NCBI GenBank assembly: GCA_036015235.1
Contig: CP107926.1
Location: 8,427,501-8,491,500, forward strand
DNA: 64,000 nucleotides
Source of the DNA: Streptomyces sp. NBC_00433
Lineage (GTDB): Bacteria; Actinomycetota; Actinomycetes; Streptomycetales; Streptomycetaceae
Direction: 5' to 3'
In this document: in pieces, positions 22,183-30,180 of the stretch
How the letters are laid out: the number at the start of each line of letters is the position of its first letter
How positions within the stretch are numbered: the first letter of the stretch is position 1
Made by a program: the position numbers and the translations under genes
The notes under the pieces: model-generated
What the model was told of the DNA's origin: nothing
The model's input: the letters and a program-made list of their open reading frames with translations, nothing else
Database searches by the model: none

Positions 22183-22608
22183 TCACGCTACGACAGGACC
22201 CGCACCCCGGACTTCTCCGTTCCTGACCGGTCGGGTGATCATCCTCGCGACGCAGGCCGGCAGCGCGGACAGCTCAGAATGGTTCCGCGCGCGGTAGGCG
22301 CTCGGCGTCTCGCCGACCAGCTCGGTGAAGCGCGAGCTGAACGACCCGAGCGACGAACACCCCACCGCCATGCAGACGTCGGTCACCGACATGTCGCCCC
22401 GGCGCAGCAGGGCCTTCGCCCGCTCTATCCGGCGGGTCATGAGATACGCGTACGGCGTCTCGCCGAAGGCGGCCCGGAAGCTGCGCGAGAAGTGCCCGGG
22501 GGACATCAGCGCCCCGCGCGCGAGCGCGGGCACGTCGAGCGGCCGGGCGTAGTCGCGGTCCATCCGGTCGCGGGCCCGCCGCAGGCGCACCAGATCCGAT
22601 CTGTCCAT
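22183..22608 (-). CDS. AraC-family regulator, DNA-binding domain only
   Basis: 141 residues: the two AraC helix-turn-helix units fill residues about 8-105 (VPALARGALMSPGHFSRSFR and VTDVCMAVGCSSLGSFSSRF), with no separate ligand domain. The neighbouring VOC gene, six bases downstream, probably supplies the sensed or detoxifying partner; AraC-VOC pairs are common in actinomycetes. CATACT at 22615-22620 (minus strand) six bases before the ATG suggests a leaderless mRNA. Confidence 0.87.
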   Translation of the reverse strand: MDRSDLVRLRRARDRMDRDYARPLDVPALARGALMSPGHFSRSFRAAFGETPYAYLMTRRIERAKALLRRGDMSVTDVCMAVGCSSLGSFSSRFTELVGETPSAYRARNHSELSALPACVARMITRPVRNGEVRGAGPVVA

Positions 22609-22683
22609 GCATCCAGTATGTCCGAGCCCTCCGACAGAGCCCCCGCGCCGCCCTGACCTGGATGCTTGCCTGCCGAACGCTTC

Positions 22684-22720
22684 CGATATATCGTTGAGCC
22701 ATCGCGAACGATTCGCGAAC
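22684..22720 (+). promoter_or_regulatory. Probable PadR operator region
   Basis: The perfect palindrome cgatatatcg (22684-22693) is followed by two direct copies of tcgcgaac (22702-22709 and 22713-22720), 22 bases before the PadR start. PadR regulators usually repress their own gene, so autoregulation is likely. Confidence 0.5.
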
Positions 22721-22741
22721 CATCACGACAGGAGAATCACC

Positions 22742-23365
22742 ATGCATGGACACGGACACGGACACGGACACGAGCACGGCCCCTGCGGCACCGACCGGCG
22801 CGGCTGGGGCGAGCGGGAGGGCCGCAGGGCCGCCTTCGGACCCTTCGGACCGCCCTTCGGCGGCGGCCCCTTCGGGCCCGGCGGCGGCCGGGGGCGCGGC
22901 GGACCGCGCGGCCGGGCGAGGCGGGGTGATGTGCGGGCGTCGATCCTGGCCCTGCTCAAGGACCGGCCGATGCACGGCTACGAGATGATCCAGGAGATCG
23001 CCGAGCGCAGCGGCGGCGCGTGGAAGCCGAGCCCCGGCTCGGTCTACCCGACGCTGCAGCTGCTGGAGGACGAGGGCCTGATCAGCAGCGCGAGCGAGGG
23101 TGGCAAGAAGCTGTTCACGCTCACCGACACCGGCAGCCAGGAAGCCGAGGCCGGGCCCGACGCCCCCTGGGAGGACGCGGGCCGCGGTGTCGACTGGGAT
23201 GCCATGAACGAGATAAGGAAGGCCGGCGGCGGCCTCATCGAGGCCTTCCGCCAGGTCTGGGCCACCGGCACCCCCGAGCAGCGCGAAAAGGCGCTGACCG
23301 TGGTGAACGAGGCCCGTAAGAGGCTCTACCTGATCCTGGCCGACGAGGACGCCGAGCGGGACTGA
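22742..23365 (+). CDS. PadR-family regulator with His-rich and Gly/Pro-rich head
   Basis: 207 residues. Residues 1-12 are HGHGHGHGHEHG-like, then about 45 residues of GPFGPP/GGRGRGG low-complexity sequence, then a PadR winged helix (ASILALLKDRPMHGYEMIQ to SAGEGGKKLFTLTDTG-like wing) and a C-terminal helical dimerisation part. The histidine repeat could bind Ni or Zn and make the regulator metal-sensitive, which is inference. ATG 22742 has AGGAGA upstream. Confidence 0.88.
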   Translation: MHGHGHGHGHEHGPCGTDRRGWGEREGRRAAFGPFGPPFGGGPFGPGGGRGRGGPRGRARRGDVRASILALLKDRPMHGYEMIQEIAERSGGAWKPSPGSVYPTLQLLEDEGLISSASEGGKKLFTLTDTGSQEAEAGPDAPWEDAGRGVDWDAMNEIRKAGGGLIEAFRQVWATGTPEQREKALTVVNEARKRLYLILADEDAERD

Positions 23366-23413
23366 GCCGCCCCGCGGCCGCGCCGGTCGAAACGGCGGCC
23401 CGCGGATGTGGAC

Positions 23414-23449
23414 CGAGCCGGTCCGGGGTTCACACCCCGGACCGGCTCG
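23414..23449. terminator. Hairpin shared by PadR and LacI genes
   Basis: cgagccggtccgggg (23414-23428) and ccccggaccggctcg (23435-23449) form a 15-bp perfect stem. The LacI stop codon (23430-23432) lies in the loop, so the last codons of that gene form one arm. It can act in both directions between the convergent genes. Confidence 0.8.
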
Positions 23450-24455
23450 ATCCGCGTATCAGCAGCCGGGTCGGGATGATCCGCGGCTGCGCCTGCTCGG
23501 TGTCGACCGCGGTCGCGTCGATCAGCCCGCGCAGCGCCTCCACCGCCGCCACCCCGAGACCCCGCTGGTCCTGCGCGACGGTGCTCAGTGCCGGCCGCAC
23601 CAGCGCCGCCGCGTCGATGTCGTCGAAGCCGACCACCGCCAGGTCGCCCGGCACCGTCAGGCCGGCGTCCGCCGCCGCGTGCATCGCGCCGATCGCCATC
23701 TGGTCGCCGGCCGCGAAGATCGCCGTCGGCCGGTCGGGCGCCGCGAGCAGCCGCTTGCCCGCCGCCTCCCCGCTGGCCAGGAAGAAGTCCCCCTCGGTCA
23801 CGTATTCCGGCGGCACGCTCAGCCCGAGCCGGGAGCAGGCCCGCAGATAGCCCGCGAGGCGCTCCGCGGCCGGCGGCAGGTGCAGCGGCCCGGTGACGGT
23901 GGCGATCCTGCGGTGGCCCAGCTCGTACAGGTGCTGCACGGCGGCCTCCGCGCCCGCCGCGTTGTCCGAGCTGACCCGCACCGTTCGGGGCCCGGTGAAG
24001 GCCGTGTCGATCCCCGCGCAGGGCACCGTCGAGTCGGCGAGCACCCGCAGGCAGCGGTCGTCCGGCGGGGTGGTCAGCACGATCACGCCCTCCAGGTTGT
24101 GCCGCTGCACCGCCTGCAGATGGGTCCCGTCCTGGTCCTCGGCGCCCGGCGTGGTCAGCAGCATCAGGTGGTAGTCCGCGTCGGACAGCGCCGTGCGAAC
24201 GGCGCTCAGCAGGCCGAGCAGGAAGGGGTTGTGCTGGCCAAGCGCCTCCTGCCCGCTGTCCCACACCAGCCCGACCGTGTCGGAGCGGCGGCGCACCAGG
24301 GTGCGGGCGGGCTCGTTGGGCGCGTACCCCAACTCGCTCGCCAGCCGCCGGATCTTGGCCCGGGTGGCCTCGCTCACCTCGGCCCGGTCGTTCAGCGCCC
24401 GGGAGACGGTGGCGGTCGACACGCCGCTGCGGCGGGCGAGTTCACGGATGTTCAC
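23430..24455 (-). CDS. LacI-family transcriptional repressor
   Basis: 341 residues: N-terminal LacI helix-turn-helix and hinge (RELARRSGVSTATVSRALND, then YAPNEPARTL), then a periplasmic-binding-protein-like sugar-sensing domain (VGLVWDSG, GVIVLTTPP, DLAVVGFDDID). It is divergent from the GH3 beta-glucosidase, and a LacI-type palindrome lies between them, so it probably represses that gene until a beta-glucoside or breakdown product binds. The start is GTG 24455; no ATG in frame gives a better head. Confidence 0.9.
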   Translation of the reverse strand: MNIRELARRSGVSTATVSRALNDRAEVSEATRAKIRRLASELGYAPNEPARTLVRRRSDTVGLVWDSGQEALGQHNPFLLGLLSAVRTALSDADYHLMLLTTPGAEDQDGTHLQAVQRHNLEGVIVLTTPPDDRCLRVLADSTVPCAGIDTAFTGPRTVRVSSDNAAGAEAAVQHLYELGHRRIATVTGPLHLPPAAERLAGYLRACSRLGLSVPPEYVTEGDFFLASGEAAGKRLLAAPDRPTAIFAAGDQMAIGAMHAAADAGLTVPGDLAVVGFDDIDAAALVRPALSTVAQDQRGLGVAAVEALRGLIDATAVDTEQAQPRIIPTRLLIRGSSRSGV

Positions 24456-24560
24456 GGCATACCCGTTCTGCGCGAGTGGAATTCAGGACCGGACGAGGAC
24501 CGGACGACGACGATATGAGAATTGTGTGAGGACGCCGCAAAAAGCTTCCTGCGCACAGTC

Positions 24561-24614
24561 TTGACGATCAGTCGGGGCAAGGACAGACTTCCCGCCGATC
24601 GGAAACGTTTACGG
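24561..24614 (+). promoter_or_regulatory. GH3 gene promoter and LacI-type operator
   Basis: TTGACG (24561-24566), 17 bases, CAGACT (24584-24589). About 10 bases after the -10 lies cggaaacgtttacg (24600-24613) with the palindromic core AAACGTTT and the central CG typical of LacI-family operators. Repressor bound there would block initiation. Confidence 0.65.
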
Positions 24615-24665
24615 CTATCGACCCCGGTCAGCCGGGGACCCCCCAACAGGAACGGGACGCCTGCG

Positions 24666-26951
24666 ATGCCAACGAACGCTCGACGACTACGTATGAGAAG
24701 CCTCCTCACGCTCGCCACCGCGGCCGCTTGTGTCGCCGCCGTGGCATCCGTACCGGCGCAGGCCGGCGACAACCCGAGCTACACCAATTCCAAGGCCCCG
24801 GTCGACGTCCGGGTGAAGGACCTCCTCAAGCGGATGACGCTGGCGGAGAAGATCGGGCAGATGGACCAGATCTCGGTGGTCAACATGCAGGGCGACTGCC
24901 AGTGGAGCGGCGGTGCCTTCACCGAATCCTGCATGAAGTCCGTACTGGTCGACAATGCCGCCGGCTCGGTGCTCTCCGGCGGCGGCGCCGGACCGACCGT
25001 GAACACGCCCGCCAACTGGGCGACCATGGTCAACACCGTGCAGAAGTACGCGATCGACAACTCGCGCCTGCACATCCCGATCATCTACGGCGTCGACGCC
25101 GTCCACGGCCACAACAACGTGCTGGGCGCCACGATCTTCCCGCAGGAGATCGGCCTGGGCTCCACCTGGAACCCGGACCTGGTCAAGGACGCCGGCGCGT
25201 CCACCGCCATGGCGGTCGCGGCCACCGGCATCGACTGGAATTTCGCGCCGGTCGCCGACATCGCCCGCGACCAGCGCTGGGGCCGCTACTACGAGACCTA
25301 CGGCGAGGACCCGCTGCTGGCCGGCACGCTGGCCTCCGCCGCGGTCGACGGCATCCAGGGCGCCGACGGCGCCAAGAAGGTCGTCGCCACGGTCAAGCAC
25401 TTCGCCGGCTACGGCGAGCCCGGCAACGGCCACGACCGCGTGCCCGGCGACGTCTCGATCCGCTACCTCCAGGACACCCTGCTCCCGTCCTACAAGCAGG
25501 CCGTGGACGCCGGCGCCATGTCGGTCATGGTCAACTCCGGCGCCGTCAACGGCATCCCGGCGACCTCCTCGCACTACCTGCTGACCGACGTGCTGCGGGA
25601 CCAGTGGGGCTTCCAGGGCGTCGAGGTCAGCGACTGGCAGGACGTCCGCGCCCTGCAGACGACCTACCACATCGCCGCCGACTACCCCGAGGCCATCGCG
25701 AAGGCCGTCAACGCCGGCCTGGACATGGCGATGGAGCCCTACGACGCGCAGGGCTGGAGCGACGGACTCAAGACCGCCGTCCAGCGCGGCCTGGTCTCCG
25801 TCAAGCGGATCGACCAGTCGGTGAGCCGCATCCTGACCATGAAGTTCAAGCTGGGCCTGTTCGAACACCCCTACGTGGACGCCTCGAAGGCCGACTCCCG
25901 GGTGCTCGGCGCCGACACCGCGCTCGCCCGGCAGGCCGCCGACGAGTCGCAGGTGCTGCTGCGCAACGACGGCAATGTGCTGCCGATCCCGTCGTCCGCG
26001 AAGAAGGTCGTCGTCGCCGGCTCCTACGCCGACGACATCAACGACCAGGCGGGCGGCTGGACCGTCGGCTGGCAGGGCGTCCCGGCCGGCGTGCAGCTGC
26101 CCGGCACCACCGTGCTCCAGGGCATCAAGGAGGCGGCGCCCTCCGGCACGTCCGTGGTGAGCGCGACCTCCGCGGCCGACGCGGTCGCGCAGGCCGCGGA
26201 CGCGGACCTGACCGTCGTCGTGGTCGGCGAGAAGGCGGCGGCCGAGGGCTCCGCGGACGCACCGCGGCCCGAGCTGTCCGCCGACCAGCAGGCGCTGGTC
26301 AAGTCGCTCAAGGCCACCGGCAAGCCGGTGGTCACCGTGGTCGTCGCCGGCCGCCCGCTGGTCCTCGGCGACGCCGACGGCACCCAGGGGCTGCTGATGT
26401 CCTGGCTGCCCGGCAGCGAGGGCGGCCACGCGGTCGCCGACGTGCTCTTCGGCAAGGTCAACCCCAGCGGCCGGCTGAGCGCGTCCTGGCCCAAGGACAT
26501 CGGCAACGAGCCGCTGTACTACCAGCAGCTCCCCGGCACCAACGCCGGACCCGAGTCCGCCTACGACGCGGCCTTCCGCTTCGGCGCCGGACTGTCCTAC
26601 ACCAGCTACTCCTTCGACGCGATCACGGCCGGCTCCCCGACCGCCCGCACCCGCGACACCGTCAGCCTCCGCGTCAAGGTGTCCAACACCGGCGGCCGGG
26701 CCGGCGACCTCGTCGTGCCGGTCTACGTCTCGCAGCCCTCGAGCGACGTGCTCGCACCGCCCGCCAAGCTGGTCGCCTTCACCAAGGTGCACCTGGCGGC
26801 GGGCCAGAGCACGACGGTCACCCTCAAGGTGCCGCCGAACCGGCTGGCGGTCACCCCGGGCGACATCGACGGCGCAGGCAAGCAGCAGGTGGCCCCCGGC
26901 GCGTACGTCTTCACCGCCGGCACCCACACCACCACGGTCACCCTGCGCTGA
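24666..26951 (+). CDS. Secreted beta-glucosidase, glycoside hydrolase family 3
   Basis: 761 residues. A signal peptide (MPTNARRLRMRSLLTLATAA, cleavage near VPAQAGD) is followed by the GH3 barrel, the alpha/beta sandwich and a C-terminal fibronectin-III-like domain. The nucleophile is D323 in VEVSDWQDV; KHFAGYGEPG and GRYYETYGED mark the substrate pocket. It is similar in size and plan to BglX-type enzymes and should release glucose from cello-oligosaccharides or related beta-glucosides outside the cell. ATG 24666 was chosen because it gives the complete signal peptide. Confidence 0.93.
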   Translation: MPTNARRLRMRSLLTLATAAACVAAVASVPAQAGDNPSYTNSKAPVDVRVKDLLKRMTLAEKIGQMDQISVVNMQGDCQWSGGAFTESCMKSVLVDNAAGSVLSGGGAGPTVNTPANWATMVNTVQKYAIDNSRLHIPIIYGVDAVHGHNNVLGATIFPQEIGLGSTWNPDLVKDAGASTAMAVAATGIDWNFAPVADIARDQRWGRYYETYGEDPLLAGTLASAAVDGIQGADGAKKVVATVKHFAGYGEPGNGHDRVPGDVSIRYLQDTLLPSYKQAVDAGAMSVMVNSGAVNGIPATSSHYLLTDVLRDQWGFQGVEVSDWQDVRALQTTYHIAADYPEAIAKAVNAGLDMAMEPYDAQGWSDGLKTAVQRGLVSVKRIDQSVSRILTMKFKLGLFEHPYVDASKADSRVLGADTALARQAADESQVLLRNDGNVLPIPSSAKKVVVAGSYADDINDQAGGWTVGWQGVPAGVQLPGTTVLQGIKEAAPSGTSVVSATSAADAVAQAADADLTVVVVGEKAAAEGSADAPRPELSADQQALVKSLKATGKPVVTVVVAGRPLVLGDADGTQGLLMSWLPGSEGGHAVADVLFGKVNPSGRLSASWPKDIGNEPLYYQQLPGTNAGPESAYDAAFRFGAGLSYTSYSFDAITAGSPTARTRDTVSLRVKVSNTGGRAGDLVVPVYVSQPSSDVLAPPAKLVAFTKVHLAAGQSTTVTLKVPPNRLAVTPGDIDGAGKQQVAPGAYVFTAGTHTTTVTLR

Positions 26952-26973
26952 CCGCCTCACCGGCCGCGCGATG

Positions 26974-27023
26974 CCACGGCGGGCCGTGCCCGGGGACACC
27001 TTTCCCGGGCACGGCCTGCCGTG
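26974..27023 (+). terminator. Terminator after GH3 gene
   Basis: ccacggcgggccgtgcccggg pairs with cccgggcacggcctgccgtg (27004-27023) around a nine-base loop; the stem is long, with one mismatch. It begins about 22 bases after the stop codon. Confidence 0.75.
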
Positions 27024-27105
27024 TCGCGTGCGCCGCGCGACCTCACCGGCAAGGCTGGGACGCTGGGACAGGCAGCCGGAGCCGCACGCTCGTAGGAGGA
27101 CGCAC

Positions 27106-27870
27106 ATGCAGGGCAGGGACGAGGAAGCCGACGCGGTGCGCGGTGGGACCGCGGGCGGGGGCGGGGACGCCGTACGCGGCCGGTCCGCGGGTGGTGACAC
27201 CGCCGCCGCCGACCGGGCGCTGCTCGCCCGGATCAGGGCCGCGCCCGTACTCGCCGGGACGCTGCCGCGGTTCGACCCGGACGACGCCCCCGACACCCCC
27301 GGGCCGCTCTTCGCCGACTGGCTCGACCGGGCGCTGACCGAAAGCGTGCCGGAACCGCAGATCATGACGCTGAGCACGGCCGGGGCCGACGGCACACCCA
27401 GCGCCCGGGTGCTGATGCTGCGCGGCGTCGACTCCGCGGACTGCGCCTTCGTCTTCGCCGCCGACCGCGGCAGCGGCAAGGGCCTGGACCTCGCCGCGCG
27501 GCCCGTCGCCGCCCTGACCTGGTACTGGCCCGCGCACGGCCGGCAGATCCGGATGGCCGGCCCGGTGGGCGTCCTCGGCCCCGAGGCCGCCCGGCAGGAC
27601 TTCCTAGGGCGCTCGCCCTCCTCCCGCGCCGCCGCCTTCACCGGCCGGGTCAGCACACCGCTGAGCGGAAGGGAGGAGTACGGTCGCGAGCGCCGCGCCG
27701 CCGAGGCGCTGGTGGCCGCGCGGCCCGAACAGGTGCCCGCCGGCCACACCGTCTACCGGCTGCGGGCCGCGGAGGCGGAATTCTTCCAGGCCGACCCGGC
27801 ACGCTTCCACCTGCGGCTGCGCTACACCAGGCAGGGCGACGGCTGGACCCGCACTTTGCTGTGGCCATGA
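27106..27870 (+). CDS. Pyridoxamine/pyridoxine 5'-phosphate oxidase (PNPOx) family protein
   Basis: 254 residues. A Gly/Ala-rich head of about 50 residues is followed by a PNPOx barrel: PQIMTLSTAGADGTPSARVL, then FVFAADRGSGKGLDL, ALTWYWPAHGRQIRMAGPV and a C-terminal RFHLRLRYTR. These match the FMN- and PLP-binding regions of pyridoxal-phosphate synthases, though the length and the R-L ending differ from E. coli PdxH (ending RLxP). It could finish PLP synthesis or salvage. ATG 27106 has GGAGGA upstream. Confidence 0.82.
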   Translation: MQGRDEEADAVRGGTAGGGGDAVRGRSAGGDTAAADRALLARIRAAPVLAGTLPRFDPDDAPDTPGPLFADWLDRALTESVPEPQIMTLSTAGADGTPSARVLMLRGVDSADCAFVFAADRGSGKGLDLAARPVAALTWYWPAHGRQIRMAGPVGVLGPEAARQDFLGRSPSSRAAAFTGRVSTPLSGREEYGRERRAAEALVAARPEQVPAGHTVYRLRAAEAEFFQADPARFHLRLRYTRQGDGWTRTLLWP

Positions 27871-27967
27871 CTCATCCCAGCGGAGGAGGCGCCCGCCGCC
27901 GCCCTCCGCGGGCTGACGCCGGAATGCCCCGTTGAGCCGATGCGGCACGCCGGGGCGGTCTGGTGGG

Positions 27968-28510
27968 ATGGCTGGTGTGTACAGCGACCACGGGCACCCG
28001 CTCGACCCGGCCCACCCGGCGGACGGCGCACACCTCACCGCGGAGGTGCGCGCCGTGGCCGCCGGCGCCCGGCGGCGGGCGGTCAGGGACGGCGACTCGC
28101 AGGCCGACACCGCCCACCTGCTGCACTCCCTGCTGGAGAACGACCCGGAAGCCCGCGCCGCCTGCGACACCCCGGCCGGCCGCAGCGCCCGGGTGCTCGG
28201 TTATCTCGTGCAGCGCAGCATCGGGTACGGGCTGCGCTGGCACGGCTCGGTCGAGGACTCCGGGTCGCTGCCCACCCTCACGATGACCATGCCGGGCTGG
28301 AGCCCGGCCGCGGCGGCGGCCTTCCGCACCGCGGTCGACCTGGCAGGGAAGCGCGGCGGCGCGCAGGCCGACGGCATCGACCTGCTGCACGCGCTGGCCG
28401 CCGACTCCGGCTGCCGGGCCGCCGACGTCCTGCGGTCGGCCGGCCTCGACCCCGACGGTCTGCACGACGGCCCCGGACCCCTGTCGGGGCCGCGCGATGT
28501 CAGGGATTAA
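27968..28510 (+). CDS. Clp N-terminal (repeat) domain protein
   Basis: 180 residues with two weak Clp-N-type helical repeats: ADTAHLLHSLLENDPEARA and GIDLLHALAADSGCRAADVL, each followed by a LxxxGLD turn. Clp-N domains bind substrates or adaptors for ClpC/ClpA ATPases; this protein has no ATPase part, so it could be an adaptor or a free-standing domain. The start could also be GTG 27974. It is not in an operon with known clp genes. Confidence 0.65.
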   Translation: MAGVYSDHGHPLDPAHPADGAHLTAEVRAVAAGARRRAVRDGDSQADTAHLLHSLLENDPEARAACDTPAGRSARVLGYLVQRSIGYGLRWHGSVEDSGSLPTLTMTMPGWSPAAAAAFRTAVDLAGKRGGAQADGIDLLHALAADSGCRAADVLRSAGLDPDGLHDGPGPLSGPRDVRD

Positions 28511-28549
28511 GAAGGTGACGGTCCTGTCGCCCGCTGACATGATGACCTG

Positions 28550-29503
28550 ATGCACGGATCAGGGGCCAGAAGCAGCGGACTTGGGCTCGCGCTGCTGTCG
28601 GCGTTCGCCTTCGGCGGCTCGGGCGTGGCCGGCAAACCGCTCATCGACCTCGGCATCGATCCGCTCCAGGTGGTGTGGATGCGGGTGGCCGGCGCCGCCC
28701 TCATCCTGCTGCCCGTCGCCCTGCGGTCCCGCGCCCTGCTCCGGCAACGGCCCGGCCTGGTCGCCGGATTCGGGCTGCTCGCCATCACCGGCTGCCAGGC
28801 CCTCTACTTCGTGGCCATCGCCCGCATCCCCGTCGGCATCGCCATCCTGGTCGAATTCCTCGGCCCCGCACTGCTGCTGGGCTGGATCCGCTTCGTCCAG
28901 CGCCGCCCGGTCACCCGGGCCGCCGCCCTCGGCGTCGTCCTCGCCATGGCGGGCATGACCTGCGTCGTCGAAGTCTGGTCCGGGCTCGCCTTCGACGCGC
29001 TCGGGCTGCTCTACGCCTTCGGTGCCGCGTGCTGCCAGGTCTCGTACTTCGTCCTCGCCGACCACGGTGCGGGCGGGGCTGACGCCCCGGAGCCCATCAG
29101 CGTCATCGCGCTCGGCCTCGCCATCGGCGCGGTCGTCCTCACGGCGCTCGCGCACCCGTGGACCATGGACTGGGCCAGGCTCGGCCACCAGGCCGCGCTC
29201 GGTGACCGCGATGTGCCCGCGGTGCTGCTGATCGGCTGGATCGTGCTGGTCTCCACGGTCGTGGCCTACCTCACCGGGGTGCTCGCGGTGCGCACGCTCA
29301 GCCCGCAGGTCGCCGGCGTCGTCGCCGGCCTCGAAGCGGTTGTCGCCACGGTGCTGGCGTGGGTTCTGCTCGCGGAGCATCTGGGCTCCGCCCAGGTTGT
29401 CGGGGGTGCGCTTGTTCTGGCCGGGGCCATTGTCGCCCAGACCACGCCCACCCACCCGGAGGTCCCGGACCCCCTCCCCGACCCGGCCCTGACCTCCCCC
29501 TGA
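28550..29503 (+). CDS. EamA (DMT superfamily) transporter
   Basis: 317 residues with ten membrane helices in two repeated EamA halves, beginning LGLALLSAFAFGGSGVAGKP, with VEFLGPALLLGW near the mid-point. It is close in plan to RhtA/PecM-type exporters of amino acids or metabolites. Substrate unknown. CATGAT (28538-28543) lies six bases before the ATG, so the mRNA is probably leaderless. The Pro-rich C-terminal tail follows helix 10. Confidence 0.87.
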   Translation: MHGSGARSSGLGLALLSAFAFGGSGVAGKPLIDLGIDPLQVVWMRVAGAALILLPVALRSRALLRQRPGLVAGFGLLAITGCQALYFVAIARIPVGIAILVEFLGPALLLGWIRFVQRRPVTRAAALGVVLAMAGMTCVVEVWSGLAFDALGLLYAFGAACCQVSYFVLADHGAGGADAPEPISVIALGLAIGAVVLTALAHPWTMDWARLGHQAALGDRDVPAVLLIGWIVLVSTVVAYLTGVLAVRTLSPQVAGVVAGLEAVVATVLAWVLLAEHLGSAQVVGGALVLAGAIVAQTTPTHPEVPDPLPDPALTSP

Positions 29504-29588
29504 CCCCCCCTGCGGCCCGGTGGGGGCTCGTCGCTCCGTTCTCCCCCAGCGCTTCGCCCGGGGTACTCCCACGCGCCCTTGAGGCCCT

Positions 29589-29655
29589 GCCCCTTGCGGT
29601 GCGTTGCTTGCCCGCGGCCGCCGTTGTGGCTGGTCGCGCAGTTCCCCGCGCCCCT
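29589..29655 (+). repeat. 67-bp intergenic repeat module, copy 1 (forward)
   Basis: Composed of gccccttgcggtgcgttgct (24-base block, 29589-29612), a 23-base less conserved middle, and gcgcagttccccgcgcccct (29636-29655). Confidence 0.75.
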
Positions 29656-29708
29656 GGGTGATTGCCACTTGCGGTGGCCGTTCGCCTTTCCCGCCTTGTC
29701 GGCGGGGC

Positions 29709-29728
29709 GCGCAGTTCCCCGCGCCCCT
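29709..29728 (+). repeat. Partial copy of the 67-bp module
   Basis: Only the gcgcagttccccgcgcccct block is repeated here, in forward orientation. Confidence 0.7.
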
Positions 29729-29801
29729 GAAAAACGGTCATCCTCCCGCGCAAAGGGTCCCTGGCCAAGGCAACGCCGGGCGCAGGAGGCCGCAGGCCCA
29801 A

Positions 29802-29868
29802 AGGGGCGCGGGGAACTGCGCGCGCGACCACGACGGCAGCCGCAGGCAAGCAACGCACCGCAAGGGGC
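29802..29868 (-). repeat. 67-bp intergenic repeat module, copy 2 (inverted)
   Basis: Both blocks are present in reverse complement at the same 23-base spacing: 29802-29821 and 29845-29868, the second a perfect 24-base match to copy 1. Confidence 0.75.
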
Positions 29869-29877
29869 AATCACCCC

Positions 29878-29944
29878 AGGGGCCCGGGGAACTGCGCGAC
29901 CAGCCGGCCACCGGGCCGCAGGCAAGCAACGCACCGCAAGGGGC
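29878..29944 (-). repeat. 67-bp intergenic repeat module, copy 3 (inverted)
   Basis: Blocks at 29878-29897 (one substitution) and 29921-29944 (perfect), again 23 bases apart, ten bases after copy 2. Confidence 0.75.
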
Positions 29945-30180
29945 AGGGCCGAAGAACCCGGGGGGAGCCCATAGGGTGGGGGAATGCATTCCACCGTATT
30001 GCCGCCTCCCGCTGCCTGACGCGGGCAGCGACTCAGCGGCCCGCAGGGGCCGACGGATGACGTAGACGCGGACCGGTTCCGCCCCGGCAGGGAATCCGCC
30101 GGAGCGACCGGGACGGTCGGTGCTGCCCGCACACAGCGATGAGCGAACCGACCACCCCCTCTTCCCTTCGGGAGAACTCC

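Larger units (their letters stand above)
29504..30180. other. Repeat-containing intergenic region
   Basis: About 680 bases without a supported gene. Three copies of a 67-bp module and one shorter copy fill 29589-29944; a mildly AT-richer stretch follows near 29970-30010. Several open frames run through it only because of base composition. It may end the transcript of the first EamA gene by hairpin formation between the opposed copies. Confidence 0.6.

Noticed and set aside
24687-27749. 1020-codon open frame on the minus strand opposite the GH3 and PNPOx genes
   Set aside because: It spans two real genes and their intergenic terminator and has only repetitive composition.
29504-30180. Possible CRISPR array in the repeat-rich gap
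   Set aside because: Repeats are in both orientations, only three to four copies, and the sequence between them is not unique spacer of equal length; no cas genes are near.
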